Positions 42,395 through 51,011 of a stretch of DNA of 64,000 nucleotides are shown one piece after another; the stretch's first letter is position 1, and every line of letters starts with the position of its first letter. Under the pieces are notes generated by a model, which made no database searches, was not told the origin of the DNA, and saw only the letters and a list, made by a program, of their open reading frames with translations. This DNA comes from an uncultured Bacteroidales bacterium (GTDB lineage: Bacteria > Bacteroidota > Bacteroidia > Bacteroidales > UBA932). Location of the stretch: the NCBI GenBank assembly GCA_944326385.1, contig CALVDT010000063.1, positions 1 to 64,000 on the forward strand. Reading direction: 5' to 3'. The position numbers and the translations under genes are program-made.

Positions 42395-45011
42395 AATTGC
42401 AATCGACTGTCAAAGGTACGGACAATTCCGTCACGTTCTGCATTTTCTCTACGACAATTTTCCTGAGTTCCTCGATTTCCTCAGGGACGGCATCGAAGAC
42501 AAGTTCGTCGTGTATCTGGAGTACCATGCGGCTTTTCAGGGCTCTGGCCTGCATTTCGCGGTCTACATCGATCATCGCGATTTTTATGATGTCGGCAGAG
42601 GACCCCTGGATAGGGGCGTTGACGGCGTTCCTTTCAGCCAGAGACCTTACTGTGGCGTTTCTGGAATTGATGTCCGGAAGGTACCTTCTCCTCCCGAACA
42701 ATGTCTCTACATAACCGTTCTGCCGTGCCGCGGCGATAGTGCTGTCGATATATGCCGATACCGCAGGGAAATTCATGAAGTAGTCATCGATGATCTTCTT
42801 TGCCGCTGCTCTCGGAATCTTCAGCCTTTGCGAGAGCCCGAAGGCCGAAATCCCGTACATGATGCCGAAGTTTGCGGTTTTCGCTATCCTCCTCTGGTCC
42901 GGGGTGACATCCTCCGGGGCGATGCCGAATATTTTCGCCGCCGTGATGGCATGGACATCCAGACCCTGCCTGAATGCTTCGGTCAGATGGGTATCCTTGC
43001 TGAGATGGGCCATTATCCTCAGCTCTATCTGCGAATAGTCGGCGGACATGATGAATCCGTCCGGAGTCGACGGGATGAAGGCCTTGCGGATTTCCCGGCC
43101 ACGTTCCGTCCTCACAGGGATGTTCTGCAGGTTCGGCTTTGCGGAACTCAGCCTCCCGGTCGCGGTCAGCGCCTGGTTGAAAGTGGTGTGGACCCTGCCT
43201 GTGCCTGGGTTCACGAAGCCCGGGAATGGTTCTATGTATGCTGAAAGCAGTTTCTTGACAGCCCTGAATTCCAGTATTTCACTGATGATGGGGTGCTTGT
43301 CCTGGAGTGCCGTCAATGTCTCTTCATCAGTAGGGTAGAAATGCCTGTGGCTTGATTTTTTCGCCTTGGGATCAAGGGCGAGCTTTTCAAAGAGCACATT
43401 GCCTACCTGCATCGGGGATGATATGTTGAGGTCAGGCTCTCCGGCAAGGCCTCTGATCTTTTCCTGACGTCCGGCAAGCTCGTCATTCAGTGACCGTGCG
43501 TAGTCCCGAAGTTGTCCAAGGTCGACCTTGACCCCGGTCTTTTCCATTCTGGCAAGTACCCGGATAAGAGGTTCCTCTATCTTCCAGTACAGGGCTTCCG
43601 CACCTGCGGCGGCAAGTTCTCCGCCAAGTCTTCTGCACAGAAGCACATCCACCGCTGCTTCCAGATTCCTGTTCCCTTCTTCCATCCCGGTCTCCGGCTC
43701 GAACAGGGATTTCTGTACAGGCTGTTTTGCAGGATCGTCATCGAGTATGATCCCGAGATAGCCGAGGGCCAGGATCTCGACCTTGTGGCTTTTCTCCGGG
43801 TTTATCAGGTAATGCATCAGTTCTATGTCCAGTATGCCTCCCTCCAGGGTGATCCCCATGTTCCCAAGAGCATTTATCTGTGCCTTGAAGTCATAGCCGC
43901 ACTTCTTTATGTCCGGGTCTTCGATGATGCTCCTGAATTCCCCGCATGTTCCGGATGCGCAGTAATTCACCTCGTCAAGGACGGCTGCGGCGATCAGGTT
44001 CTGCATTGTGGCGAAGACTCCTTCCCCGGAAAAGGTCGGGACCATGCTGAACAGGCCTGCCTTGCGTGCAATCCTGCACAACTCCTCAGGCTCCACGGTC
44101 GTAATGTCCGGGTTCTTCCCCTTCTCTTTCCTTCCCGATTCAATATGACTGACATATTTCAGCAGGGAATTGAACTCGTAATCCGTGAACATGTCTACTG
44201 TCTCCGGGGCATAGTCTTTCCTGACCTGCGTGTCGTCGAGGTTTATGTCTATGTCAAGATCCGTCTTTATGGTTACGAGTGTGTGGCTCAACTCAATATG
44301 GTCGCGGGCTTCCTCGAATGCAGCCTTCTGTTTCGGAGTCAGTTCGTCCAGGTGTCCGTAGATGTTTTCCACTGAGCCGTATCTTGCTATCAGCTTGCCG
44401 GCCCCCACCTCACCGACACCCTTGACTCCGGGCACATTGTCGGAAGTATCACCGCAGATTGTGAGCATGTCTATCACCTGCTCCGGCGAACTGATGCCGT
44501 ACTTTTCACATATGGCTTTCCTGTCTATGAGTTCAGGCTCCCCTCCGGACTTTCCCGGCTTGTATTGTATGACATGGTCCGATATGAGCTGGCCATAATC
44601 CTTGTCCGGAGTCACCATGTAGACGAGGTAACCTTCCTTCTCGCATTTTTTCGACATGGAGCCTATGACATCGTCCGCTTCATATCCGGGTATCATCAGG
44701 ACAGGAATCCGGAGAGCCTTGCAGAGCATTGTCAGTGGCTCCAGCGCATCGATCACAAGCTGGGGCGTCTCTTCCCTCGTGGCCTTGTATGCCGGATACA
44801 ACCGGTTCCTGAATGTGCCTCCCGGAGGATCGAATGCGATTGCGATGTTGGTAGGCTTCTCTCTTTCAATGAGTTCAAGTATGTATTTCGTGAACCCGAA
44901 AAGGATGGAAGTGTCCATACCTTTCGAGTTTATCATGGGCCTGCGGATGAAAGCGTAGTACATCTTGAATATCAGCGCATGCCCGTCTATGAGGTAGATG
45001 CTTTTTACCAT
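42366..45011 (-). CDS. polA: DNA polymerase I
   Basis: An 881-residue family A polymerase for Okazaki-fragment maturation and repair. The 5'-nuclease domain (about 1-290) starts with IYLIDGHALIFKMYYAF and holds DDVIGSM. The polymerase domain (about 490-881) has SADYSQIELRIMAHLS (motif A), RRIAKTANFGIMYG (motif B) and LQIHDELVFD (motif C). The central 3'-5' exonuclease is weak: near 315-330, where Exo I should read D-x-E, the sequence is GLFSMVPTFSGEG, although the later Exo II-like LDIELMHYL remains. Proofreading is probably lost. Confidence 0.96.
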   Translation of the reverse strand: MVKSIYLIDGHALIFKMYYAFIRRPMINSKGMDTSILFGFTKYILELIEREKPTNIAIAFDPPGGTFRNRLYPAYKATREETPQLVIDALEPLTMLCKALRIPVLMIPGYEADDVIGSMSKKCEKEGYLVYMVTPDKDYGQLISDHVIQYKPGKSGGEPELIDRKAICEKYGISSPEQVIDMLTICGDTSDNVPGVKGVGEVGAGKLIARYGSVENIYGHLDELTPKQKAAFEEARDHIELSHTLVTIKTDLDIDINLDDTQVRKDYAPETVDMFTDYEFNSLLKYVSHIESGRKEKGKNPDITTVEPEELCRIARKAGLFSMVPTFSGEGVFATMQNLIAAAVLDEVNYCASGTCGEFRSIIEDPDIKKCGYDFKAQINALGNMGITLEGGILDIELMHYLINPEKSHKVEILALGYLGIILDDDPAKQPVQKSLFEPETGMEEGNRNLEAAVDVLLCRRLGGELAAAGAEALYWKIEEPLIRVLARMEKTGVKVDLGQLRDYARSLNDELAGRQEKIRGLAGEPDLNISSPMQVGNVLFEKLALDPKAKKSSHRHFYPTDEETLTALQDKHPIISEILEFRAVKKLLSAYIEPFPGFVNPGTGRVHTTFNQALTATGRLSSAKPNLQNIPVRTERGREIRKAFIPSTPDGFIMSADYSQIELRIMAHLSKDTHLTEAFRQGLDVHAITAAKIFGIAPEDVTPDQRRIAKTANFGIMYGISAFGLSQRLKIPRAAAKKIIDDYFMNFPAVSAYIDSTIAAARQNGYVETLFGRRRYLPDINSRNATVRSLAERNAVNAPIQGSSADIIKIAMIDVDREMQARALKSRMVLQIHDELVFDAVPEEIEELRKIVVEKMQNVTELSVPLTVDCNYGKNWLEAH
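42411..42418 (-). promoter_or_regulatory. Possible internal promoter box for the sigma factor
   Basis: TACCTTTG on the minus strand lies within the 3' coding end of polA, 16 bases before the sigma-factor ATG at 42394. No clear -33 element is seen. Confidence 0.35.
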
Positions 45012-45021
45012 TAAACCGGGG

Positions 45022-45040
45022 ATTATCTTTCAAAGATAAT
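45022..45040. promoter_or_regulatory. Palindrome containing the polA -7 box
   Basis: ATTATCTTTCAAAGATAAT is a perfect 9+1+9 palindrome. Its right half is TATCTTTG read on the minus strand (45038-45031), about 20 bases before the polA start at 45011. It may be both a promoter box and a regulator site. Confidence 0.45.
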
Positions 45041-45048
45041 GCTTTTAT

Positions 45049-45080
45049 TTTGGATTCACGGATTTTATAAGCTAATTTTG
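45049..45080 (+). promoter_or_regulatory. Promoter of the two-component system
   Basis: TTTG (45049-45052), 20 bases and TAATTTTG (45073-45080) fit the consensus. The regulator starts at 45104. Confidence 0.65.
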
Positions 45081-45103
45081 AGAGAATTCAAATTGGCTCA
45101 TAC

Positions 45104-45781
45104 ATGAAGATACTGGTTGTTGAAGATGATCCGTCTCTGATGGAGGTGATGGTTTCAGCCCTGAAGAAAGAGGGCTATACTGTCGAAAGCGCCGTGGATT
45201 TCCATTCTGCTTCGGAAAAGACCGGAATGTACGCATACGACTGCATCCTTCTGGATATCATGCTGCCCGGAGGAAGCGGACTTGAGCTTCTGGAGCGTAT
45301 CAAATCTTCGGGCAACAAGGCTGACGTCATCATAATATCCGCCAAGGACTCGATAGATGACAAGGTCGCCGGCCTGGAACTCGGAGCAGATGATTATCTG
45401 GCCAAGCCGTTCCATCTGGCCGAGCTTTTCGCCCGTATCCGCAGTGTCGCGCGCAGAAGCCGGCAGGACGGGGAATTTTCGCTGAAATTCGGGAATATCG
45501 TGCTGGAACCGGACACTGGGCGGGTATTTGTGGATGGCCATCAGGTGGAGCTGCTGAAGAAAGAGTTCTCGATACTGGATTATTTCATGCGGCGGCCAGG
45601 CCATCTCGTGGACAAGACTGTGCTTGCCGAAGCCATATGGGGTGACCATATCGATCAGGCTGATGATTTCCAGTTCCTGTATGCCCAGGTGAAGAACCTG
45701 CGCAGGAAACTGCAGGAGGCCGGTGCAGATGCCGAGATCAAGGCCGTATACGGTTTCGGATACAAATTTGTCCTGCGATGA
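45104..45781 (+). CDS. OmpR-family response regulator
   Basis: A 225-residue regulator. The receiver domain (1-120) has VEDDPS at 6-11, the phosphorylated Asp in ILLDIMLPG near 51-53, SAKD and DDYLAKPF with the conserved Lys. The C-terminal winged helix (about 130-225) contains KKEFSILDYFMRRPGHLVDK and AVYGFGYKF. It overlaps the histidine kinase by four bases (ATGA at 45778), so both are translated together. Targets are unknown; the downstream PepSY-like gene is a likely one. Confidence 0.94.
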   Translation: MKILVVEDDPSLMEVMVSALKKEGYTVESAVDFHSASEKTGMYAYDCILLDIMLPGGSGLELLERIKSSGNKADVIIISAKDSIDDKVAGLELGADDYLAKPFHLAELFARIRSVARRSRQDGEFSLKFGNIVLEPDTGRVFVDGHQVELLKKEFSILDYFMRRPGHLVDKTVLAEAIWGDHIDQADDFQFLYAQVKNLRRKLQEAGADAEIKAVYGFGYKFVLR

Positions 45782-47052
45782 AACTTCTGCTGAAGATAAC
45801 GGCATGGCTTGCCGTAGCCCTGACTGTACTGCTTTCCGTATGGGCAGTCTTCTTTTATTTTGCGACTACGGAGGAGATAAACGATGAGACCGACGACTCA
45901 CTGATAGATTATTCCGACGGTCTGATAATCCGGAAACTTGCAGGAGTGGAACTGCCTTCCGAGGATAACGGCACGAACAATACCTATTATATAAAGGAGG
46001 TGCCGGAGGAATATGCCATGTCCAGACCGTGGATAGATTTCGAATATCATGAGGTATTCATCACTGCAAAATCCGAATTCGAATCTGCCAGAGTGCTGAC
46101 CAGGATCTTCAGGGACAGCGATGACAGGTATTTCGAGCTGACTGTCGCTGTGCCCACCTTCGAGAAGGAGGATATACAGAGGTCGATATTGTGGTGGATA
46201 GTGGCCTTGTACATACTCATGCTCCTGTCCGTGCTCGGCATTTCCGTCTGGGTGGTAAATATCAACATGAAGCCTCTGAAAGCCATGCTCAAGTGGCTTG
46301 ATGAATATAACCCCGGGAAGCAGATGCCTCCTGTCCCGTCGGACACGAATGTCACGGAATTCAGACATCTTGCCGAAACCATCCGGAAAGCAGCCGAACG
46401 TTTCGATGTGCAGTACCAAGCGCAGAAGCGTTTCATTGGCAATGCCTCACATGAACTCCAGACTCCGCTTGCGGCCTGCAGCAACAGGATCGAACTCCTT
46501 CTCGATTCACCCGATCTTACCGAGGCCCAGGCCGGGGAACTTGTCAAGGTGCATTCCGGTCTCCAGGACCTGATAAGGCTTAACAAGACCCTGCTTCTTC
46601 TGACCAGAATCGAGAACGGACAGTTTCCTGAATCATCTCCGATGGATTTTTCAAGACTGCTGAAGGAGTCCGAGCAGATGTTCCAGGAGATATATGCCGT
46701 AAGGCTGGTAGCCGTGAGTTATGATATCAGGGCGCCATTCATCTGCAATATGAATCCGCAGCTTGCGGCCATTCTCGTCAGGAATCTCATGAAGAATGCC
46801 TTCGTTCACGGGGACACCGGCCAGGACATAGCCGTATTCATGGATTCGGACGGCTTTTCCGTTTCGAATCCGGGGAACTCACCGCTCGATGAGTCGAAGA
46901 TATTCACCAGATTCTATCATTCGCAGTCTTCCAGAGAGGGATCTACCGGACTCGGGCTTGCTATCGTACATTCGATCTGCAAAGGTTACGGCCTGCATGT
47001 CGGATATGCCTTTACAGGAGGCCGGCATGTTTTTTCGGTAAAAAGACTGTGA
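45778..47052 (+). CDS. Sensor histidine kinase
   Basis: A 424-residue membrane kinase with two helices (about 7-29 and 140-163) enclosing a periplasmic sensor region. The H box is NASHELQTPLAACSNRIELL with His near 225; the catalytic domain has an N-box-like RNLMKNAFVHG segment near 340 and a STGLGLAIVHS G2 box near 390. It is translated together with the regulator. The sensor domain is not recognised; signals cannot be predicted. It is followed by a secreted PepSY-like gene. Confidence 0.93.
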   Translation: MKLLLKITAWLAVALTVLLSVWAVFFYFATTEEINDETDDSLIDYSDGLIIRKLAGVELPSEDNGTNNTYYIKEVPEEYAMSRPWIDFEYHEVFITAKSEFESARVLTRIFRDSDDRYFELTVAVPTFEKEDIQRSILWWIVALYILMLLSVLGISVWVVNINMKPLKAMLKWLDEYNPGKQMPPVPSDTNVTEFRHLAETIRKAAERFDVQYQAQKRFIGNASHELQTPLAACSNRIELLLDSPDLTEAQAGELVKVHSGLQDLIRLNKTLLLLTRIENGQFPESSPMDFSRLLKESEQMFQEIYAVRLVAVSYDIRAPFICNMNPQLAAILVRNLMKNAFVHGDTGQDIAVFMDSDGFSVSNPGNSPLDESKIFTRFYHSQSSREGSTGLGLAIVHSICKGYGLHVGYAFTGGRHVFSVKRL

Positions 47053-47144
47053 TTTTACGGATTTCAATTTCTTTTCAGTTTTGTCCCCCAATTTTGCATC
47101 AGAAAACAACATTAGTCAACTTTTAATTTTAAAGATTTTCTGAT

Positions 47145-47582
47145 ATGAAAAAGATTTTGTTCGCCGTTACGGCAATGTTCATGTTTGCGGGAGCCGCATT
47201 CGCTGATGATGACAGGATAATCCAGTTCGACCAGCTTCCCGCCAAGGCCAAGGAATTCGTAAAGCAGTATTTCCCGGATGAGAAGGTTTCATACGTGAAA
47301 GAGGAGGCGGATTTCATGGAACTTTCCTATGAGGTCGTCTTTGCAAAAGGCTCAAAGGTGGAATTCAACGGACAGTGGATATGGAAAGAGGTTGATTGCC
47401 GCTATTCAACTTTGAATGAAGCGCTCGTGCCGGCCCAGATACGCGAGTACGTGAAAAAGAACTTCCCTGACGTGCAGTTCGTGAAGATCGAGAAAGGCTA
47501 CAGGGATTATGAGGTGAAGCTCACGAACCGGCTGGAGCTTACATTTGACGCCAATTTCAATCTGATAGACATTGATGATTGA
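47145..47582 (+). CDS. Secreted PepSY-like protein (DUF2874)
   Basis: A 145-residue exported protein with a signal peptide at about 1-20. The mature part has two copies of a PepSY-like unit: LPAKAKEFVKQYFPDEKVSY (about 32-51) leading to KVEFNGQWIW, and VPAQIREYVKKNFPDVQFVK (about 97-116) leading to RLELTFDANFNLI. In Bacteroidota these periplasmic proteins often accompany two-component systems. It lies 92 bases after the kinase, so it may be its target or a signal modulator. Confidence 0.82.
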   Translation: MKKILFAVTAMFMFAGAAFADDDRIIQFDQLPAKAKEFVKQYFPDEKVSYVKEEADFMELSYEVVFAKGSKVEFNGQWIWKEVDCRYSTLNEALVPAQIREYVKKNFPDVQFVKIEKGYRDYEVKLTNRLELTFDANFNLIDIDD

Positions 47583-47610
47583 CATGACTGCGGTACAGCA
47601 GTAGTACCGT

Positions 47611-47731
47611 GAGGGTGGGTCAAAAGGTGGAATTTCAAGGCCTGCGAAGATGAGAAAACCGCAGTGTACTGGTGTACATGAGGATTTTCGAATCAAGCAT
47701 AATGAAGAAAGTACCCTTTTGGCCCACCCTC
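47611..47731. repeat. Inverted-repeat element between the PepSY-like gene and lolC
   Basis: Seventeen-base arms at 47611-47627 and 47715-47731 match at 16 positions (GAGGGTGGGYCAAAAGG) and enclose 87 bases. The right arm reaches into the stop codon of the convergent LolC-like gene. A smaller hairpin (CGGTAC/GTACCG, 47591-47609) precedes it. It could be a MITE-like element or a two-way terminator. Confidence 0.65.
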
Positions 47732-48977
47732 ATCTTTGCCGCTGACTAGTGGCAGCGGAACCGGAATTCCGCGGAATGAACCGGCTTACAGGTATCCTGG
47801 CTATGCCATAGCCGACGACAGCGATGCAGATGGCGGCGACAAGTACATCTGTCACTGACAGTATGACCGGATATGCTTCGACAATGAAATTGCCTGGCAT
47901 CTTGATGAAGCCGTATTCCTGCTGAAGGAGGGAAAGGCCGATGCCGAGTACAAGACCGGCCGTCAAGCCGGTCAAGGATATCAGCCAGCCTTCCAGAATG
48001 AATATGTTCCTGACGCAGGATCTTTTCATCCCCATGCTTTCAAGTATCCGTATATCGCCATGTTTCTCGATAATGAGCATGGACAGGGAGCCGAAGATGT
48101 TGAAGGCGATTATGATTACGATAAAGACCAGGATGCCGAAAATCGAGAGTTTCTCGTATCTCATCATCTTGTACAATGATTCGTTCTGCCGGAATCTGTC
48201 GCTTACCCTGAATTCCGGTCCGAGCCTTTCTGAAATTCCTGTGATCAGTCTCCTGAGCTCTTTCCTGCTGCAGTCTTCCGTGACCCTGATCTCCACTCCG
48301 GATACTTCATTACCGTATTCAAGCAGCTCCTTCATCACATCGATCGGGACGATGATGTATCTGTCGTCGATTTCGCTGTTTATGGCGAATATCCCGGAAG
48401 GCCAGACATTGACGGATTCTACTGATGCTGCAGGGTTGGATACGGAGAAATTCCTGGTCCTCGACGGGAAATACAGTTCTATGGGAGAGACAAATCTCGG
48501 ATTGATGCCGAGTCTGTAGGCAAGACTGCTGCCTGCGACGGCAAGAGGTATGTCACCCCTGTGGAGGCTGAATTCCCCGCTGCGGATATGGTCCCGTACA
48601 GGCGATTCTTCCTCGAACACCCAGTCCACGCCTTTTGCCGTGACCATGCTCTGACGACCGTCGTAGCTTACGAAAATATTCTCTGTCAGGACGCAGCTCA
48701 TGTTCTTGACTGTCTCCTGGTCATAAATCCAGTCGTATACCTCTCCTTCCGGTATGAAGACTTTCCCTTCGGCAGGTGTGATCAGGATGTCCGGGTCGAA
48801 ATCGCTGAGCATGGACTTCACCAGCGAGTCGAAACCGTTGTAGACGGAAAGCACTATGATCAATGCCGCCGTTCCGACAGCCATGCCGACAGCGCTGATT
48901 GCGGAGATGATGTTTATCACATTGTGTGATTTCTTCGCAAACAGGTATCGTCCGGCGAAAAACAGCGGCAGATTCAT
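47730..48977 (-). CDS. LolC-like FtsX-family ABC permease
   Basis: A 415-residue permease of the lipoprotein-release type. The start FAGRYLFAKKSHNVINIISA is typical of LolC/E. Helices lie at about 25-45 and, in the C-terminal FtsX domain, at about 277-300, 320-345 and 375-395, with DIRILESMGMKRSCVRNIF as the coupling loop. It starts four bases after rbfA, so tyrS-rbfA-lolC form an operon. The last bases overlap an inverted repeat, so the extreme C-terminus may be element-derived. Confidence 0.88.
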   Translation of the reverse strand: MNLPLFFAGRYLFAKKSHNVINIISAISAVGMAVGTAALIIVLSVYNGFDSLVKSMLSDFDPDILITPAEGKVFIPEGEVYDWIYDQETVKNMSCVLTENIFVSYDGRQSMVTAKGVDWVFEEESPVRDHIRSGEFSLHRGDIPLAVAGSSLAYRLGINPRFVSPIELYFPSRTRNFSVSNPAASVESVNVWPSGIFAINSEIDDRYIIVPIDVMKELLEYGNEVSGVEIRVTEDCSRKELRRLITGISERLGPEFRVSDRFRQNESLYKMMRYEKLSIFGILVFIVIIIAFNIFGSLSMLIIEKHGDIRILESMGMKRSCVRNIFILEGWLISLTGLTAGLVLGIGLSLLQQEYGFIKMPGNFIVEAYPVILSVTDVLVAAICIAVVGYGIARIPVSRFIPRNSGSAATSQRQR

Positions 48978-48981
48978 TGTC

Positions 48982-49323
48982 CTATTTTTTCAGAAGCTCT
49001 TCGATATGGGCTACATAGTCGAGGGAACTGTCCACGAAGAATGTGATTTCAGGTATGATCCTCAACTGCTTGCCCATCCTGTTCCCGAGTTCGCCCCTCA
49101 GGGCCTTGGAATTCGCTTTCAATATCTCCATGACTTTCCCGGCTTTTTCAGAAGGGAAAATGCTGATGTAGATATAGGCTGATGACAGGTCGGGGCTTAT
49201 CCTTACCCCGCTGACAGTCAGCATGGCACCGTCAAACTGTGCCATGCCGAGACCGCGGATTATTTCAGCAAAGCAGCGTTGGATCTCCCTGGCCACTTTC
49301 TGCTGTCTGTTGCTACCTTCCAT
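48982..49323 (-). CDS. rbfA: Ribosome-binding factor A
   Basis: A 113-residue KH-like protein that helps 16S rRNA processing and cold adaptation. The start RQQKVAREIQRCFAEIIRG, the middle MLTVSGVRISPDLSSAYIYI and LRGELGNRMGKQLRIIPEI with a closing DSSLDYVAHIEELL are all family segments. Its ATG directly follows the tyrS stop (zero-base gap), which implies coupled translation. Confidence 0.95.
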   Translation of the reverse strand: MEGSNRQQKVAREIQRCFAEIIRGLGMAQFDGAMLTVSGVRISPDLSSAYIYISIFPSEKAGKVMEILKANSKALRGELGNRMGKQLRIIPEITFFVDSSLDYVAHIEELLKK

Positions 49324-50616
49324 TTAGCTTCTCAGTCTGATGATAAAATAGTTCTTCTTGCCTTTCTGTGCGAGGATATATTTCCCTCCTATAAGCTGGT
49401 CAGGCCCGATGACGGCATTGATGTCCTGGACCTTGTCCTTGTTTATGCTCACTCCTCCTGCCTGGATCATCTTCCGGCACTCTCCCTTGGACGGGAATAC
49501 CTGTGTCTCGACAGCCAGCAGATCTATAATATTGGCCGGCAGCTTGTCAGGGCTTATTTCGAAGGTGGATACGCCTTCGAATACCTGAAGGAAAGTCTTT
49601 TCGTCCAGATGCTTCAAGGCCTCTGATGTCGCATTGCCGAACAGCATCCCCGAGGCTTCCACGGCTTTCCCGTATTCTTCCTGCCCGTGGACCATCACCG
49701 TGATCTCCTTTGCAAGCAGTTTCTGCAATGTCCTCAGATGCGGGGCCTTGACGTGTTCTTCTACCGCAGCGTCTATTTCATCCTTGCTCAGCATGGTGAA
49801 GATCCTTATGTATTTTGCGGCATCTTCGTCGGATACGTTGAGCCAGAACTGGTAGAACTGGTATGGAGAAGTCCTTTCCGGGTCGAGCCATATGTTCCCT
49901 TTTTCCGTCTTCCCGAATTTCCCTCCGTCCGCTTTCTTGATCAGAGGGCATGTGAGGGCGTATGCCTCCTTGCCGAGTTTTCTCCTGATGAGTTCAGTGC
50001 CGGTGGTGATGTTTCCCCACTGGTCGCTTCCGCCCATCTGCAGGGTGCAGCCTTTATGTTCGTACAGATAGAGGAAATCATAGCCCTGGAGCAGCTGGTA
50101 GGTGAATTCAGTGAAGGACATCCCTTCCCGGGACTCCGACGACAGCCTTTTTTTCACCGAGTCTTTGGCCATCATGTAATTCACGGTGATATGCTTGCCG
50201 ATATCCCTTGAGAAGTCCAGAAACGAATATCCTTTCATCCAGTCGTAGTTGTTCACGAGTTCGGCACGGTTCGGGGCATCGGAGTCAAAATCAAGAAATC
50301 TTGACAGCTGGGCCTTGATGCAGGCAACGTTGTGTGCCAGAGTCTCTTCATCAAGCAGGTTCCTTTCCTGCGATTTCATCGACGGGTCTCCTATCATGCC
50401 GGTGGCGCCTCCTACGAGTGCGAAAGGCTTATGCCCGCAGTTCTGGAAGTGTTTAAGTATCATCACACTGACCAGATGTCCTATATGCAGTGAATCCGCA
50501 GTCGGGTCTATCCCGACATATGCGGCCGTAGGGCCTTCCAATAGTTTTTCTTCAGTTCCCGGCATGATGTCCTGTATCATGCCTCTCCATCTGAGTTCCT
50601 CTACAAAATTCTTCAT
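49324..50616 (-). CDS. tyrS: Tyrosyl-tRNA synthetase
   Basis: A 430-residue class I synthetase. [17 protein letters not shown] (HIGH near 46-49) and [12 protein letters not shown] (KMSKS-like, near 234) are both present, and [13 protein letters not shown] with GGSDQWGNI binds tyrosine. The C-terminal S4 RNA-binding domain ([18 protein letters not shown]) is complete. It is first in tyrS-rbfA-lolC with a promoter box at 50646-50653. Confidence 0.96.
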   Translation of the reverse strand: MKNFVEELRWRGMIQDIMPGTEEKLLEGPTAAYVGIDPTADSLHIGHLVSVMILKHFQNCGHKPFALVGGATGMIGDPSMKSQERNLLDEETLAHNVACIKAQLSRFLDFDSDAPNRAELVNNYDWMKGYSFLDFSRDIGKHITVNYMMAKDSVKKRLSSESREGMSFTEFTYQLLQGYDFLYLYEHKGCTLQMGGSDQWGNITTGTELIRRKLGKEAYALTCPLIKKADGGKFGKTEKGNIWLDPERTSPYQFYQFWLNVSDEDAAKYIRIFTMLSKDEIDAAVEEHVKAPHLRTLQKLLAKEITVMVHGQEEYGKAVEASGMLFGNATSEALKHLDEKTFLQVFEGVSTFEISPDKLPANIIDLLAVETQVFPSKGECRKMIQAGGVSINKDKVQDINAVIGPDQLIGGKYILAQKGKKNYFIIRLRS

Positions 50617-50645
50617 CGTCTTACTTCAAGTTTCGTATTGACCTG

Positions 50646-50653
50646 CAAAAATA
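50646..50653 (-). promoter_or_regulatory. tyrS promoter -7 box
   Basis: TATTTTTG on the minus strand (50653-50646) lies 30 bases before the tyrS ATG. The -33 region is not clear. Confidence 0.45.
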
Positions 50654-50694
50654 GTAAAAAAAAGAGGAGAGTGGCTAAATCAGCCGGCGGCCGG

Positions 50695-50934
50695 TTATTC
50701 ATTCTCCATGATGAACCGGACAAAATCTGCCGGAGTTTCCAGCATTTCCTCATCTGCCGGGCTGATCTCGACTTCGAATTCCTCTTCGACAGCCATGAAA
50801 ATCTCCATCATGTCCAGATTGTTGCAGATATCCCTCAGGCAGGTGTCGAGTTCCACGGTCTGCTCCAGACACTCTTCAATTACCTCGATTACATTCTTTT
50901 CGAGTTCTTTCCTGTACTTGTCTTCGTTGTCCAT
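50695..50934 (-). CDS. Acyl carrier protein-like protein lacking the acceptor Ser
   Basis: A 79-residue acidic, four-helix ACP-like protein (MDNEDKYRKELEKNV... through FVRFIMENE). Where ACPs carry D-S-L-D at the start of helix II, this has NNLDMMEIFMAVEEEF at about residues 40-55: the Asp and the phosphopantetheine-bearing Ser are both Asn (codons AAC AAT). The rest of helix II and the EEEFEVEIS segment align well with ACP. It is therefore unlikely to be pantetheinylated by the usual route. A TAACTTTG box lies upstream. Role unknown; a sequencing error is possible at one position but not for both residues. Confidence 0.8.
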   Translation of the reverse strand: MDNEDKYRKELEKNVIEVIEECLEQTVELDTCLRDICNNLDMMEIFMAVEEEFEVEISPADEEMLETPADFVRFIMENE

Positions 50935-50964
50935 GTCCCTTCATTCTAAGTTATTTGAGAAATC

Positions 50965-50972
50965 CAAAGTTA
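50965..50972 (-). promoter_or_regulatory. -7 box of the ACP-like gene
   Basis: TAACTTTG (50972-50965, minus) lies 31 bases before the start at 50934, so the gene may be transcribed apart from the GntR operon. Confidence 0.45.
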
Positions 50973-51011
50973 TTAAAAATAATCGATATTTTCCGGACGG
51001 GCTGCATATAT

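Noticed and set aside
43512..44375. Long plus-strand frame opposite polA
   Set aside because: It is antisense to polA motifs and has no start context or family likeness.
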